This document shows positions 5,587 to 5,766 of a DNA stretch of 5,766 bases, piece after piece (positions within the stretch are counted from its first letter, which is position 1; each line of letters starts with the position of its first letter). Both the position numbers and the translations under genes were made by a program. Under the pieces are notes generated by a model, which did no database searches, was not told the DNA's origin, and saw only the letters and a program-made list of their open reading frames with translations. The DNA is from SZUA-217 sp034658975 (lineage in GTDB: Bacteria; Actinomycetota; Acidimicrobiia; Spongiisociales; ZC4RG35), in the NCBI GenBank assembly GCA_034658975.1, contig JAYEGJ010000154.1, forward strand, positions 1 through 5,766. The letters run 5' to 3'.

Positions 5587-5766
5587 ACCGAGAGCAATTC
5601 GACCACGCCATCCGTGCTGCCGCAGCCGTTGCGGGTGTTCCGGAGGTCCTCGTGATAGGAAGTCAGGCGGCGCACGCCTCCATAGCCGGTGATCTTCCTG
5701 AGGCTGCGATGAGATCGGTCGAGGCCGACATCGTTATCCCTGGTGATAGCCGAGGTGAGAAGGCCG
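5583..5766 (+). CDS. Nucleotidyltransferase-fold protein, N-terminal part (cut by window end)
   Basis: The first 61 residues are open to the window edge. The sequence MNREQFDHAIRAAAAVAGVPEVLVIGSQA, then about 19 residues, then VEADIVIP, fits the nucleotidyltransferase pattern hG[GS]...[DE]hDh: G26-S27 bind nucleotide, and E47 and D49 would be the first metal-binding acids. It resembles DUF6036/AbiEii-like nucleotidyltransferases that travel with HTH partners in toxin-antitoxin or abortive-infection pairs. The start is firm: a GGAGG site 7 nt upstream and an ATGA overlap with the HTH gene. The third catalytic acid and C-terminal domain lie outside the window, so activity and toxin status are inferred. 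Confidence 0.75.
   Translation, partial: MNREQFDHAIRAAAAVAGVPEVLVIGSQAAHASIAGDLPEAAMRSVEADIVIPGDSRGEKA

Overview
This is a high-GC window with GTG starts, a leaderless-type promoter, translationally coupled genes and a tRNA 3' end that does not encode CCA. It looks like chromosomal DNA of an actinomycete (Actinomycetota, perhaps an environmental lineage such as Acidimicrobiia). The placement is an inference from composition and protein flavour only.

Left part (1-2143): a small three-helix membrane protein of unknown function (41-475, +) converges on an 8-oxoguanine deaminase-type amidohydrolase (522-1895, -). A hairpin spans the stop codon of the first gene and may be the terminator for the deaminase. 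A 248-bp divergent intergenic region (1896-2143) separates the deaminase from the next operon. It carries a 10-bp direct repeat and two GCCAG/CTGGC inverted repeats, which are candidate regulatory sites.

Centre (2144-4955): a two-gene operon on the + strand encodes a compact SsnA-like aminohydrolase and a YgfK-like flavin/iron-sulfur oxidoreductase (the family named 'putative selenate reductase YgfK subunit'). In enterobacteria and anaerobic gut bacteria, ssnA and ygfK belong to a conserved cluster linked to purine/urate catabolism. 8-oxoguanine deaminase produces urate, so the divergent pair can be read as one pathway: oxidised guanine is deaminated to urate, and urate or a derivative is then reduced and opened by YgfK and SsnA. 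The pathway is inferred. Both operon proteins are shortened: SsnA lacks the usual N-terminal beta-sandwich segment, and YgfK lacks the GltD-like NAD(P)H/FAD module.

Boundary (4949-5027): the ygfK frame closes inside a 42-nt sequence that is exactly the 3' part of a tRNA with anticodon CAT (anticodon loop, variable loop, T arm, acceptor 3' strand, discriminator). No matching 5' half is present. A terminator-like hairpin follows. This is the signature of an attachment site left by integration of a mobile element into a tRNA-Met/Ile2 gene. The polarity puts the element on the left, with the purine genes at its edge, and old chromosome (or a second element) on the right.

Right part (5028-5766): a strong promoter contains a perfect 20-bp palindrome and fires at or next to an ATG. 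It drives an Xre-type helix-turn-helix protein, which overlaps by ATGA with a nucleotidyltransferase-fold protein cut by the window end. The pair resembles an autoregulated toxin-antitoxin or phage-defence module.
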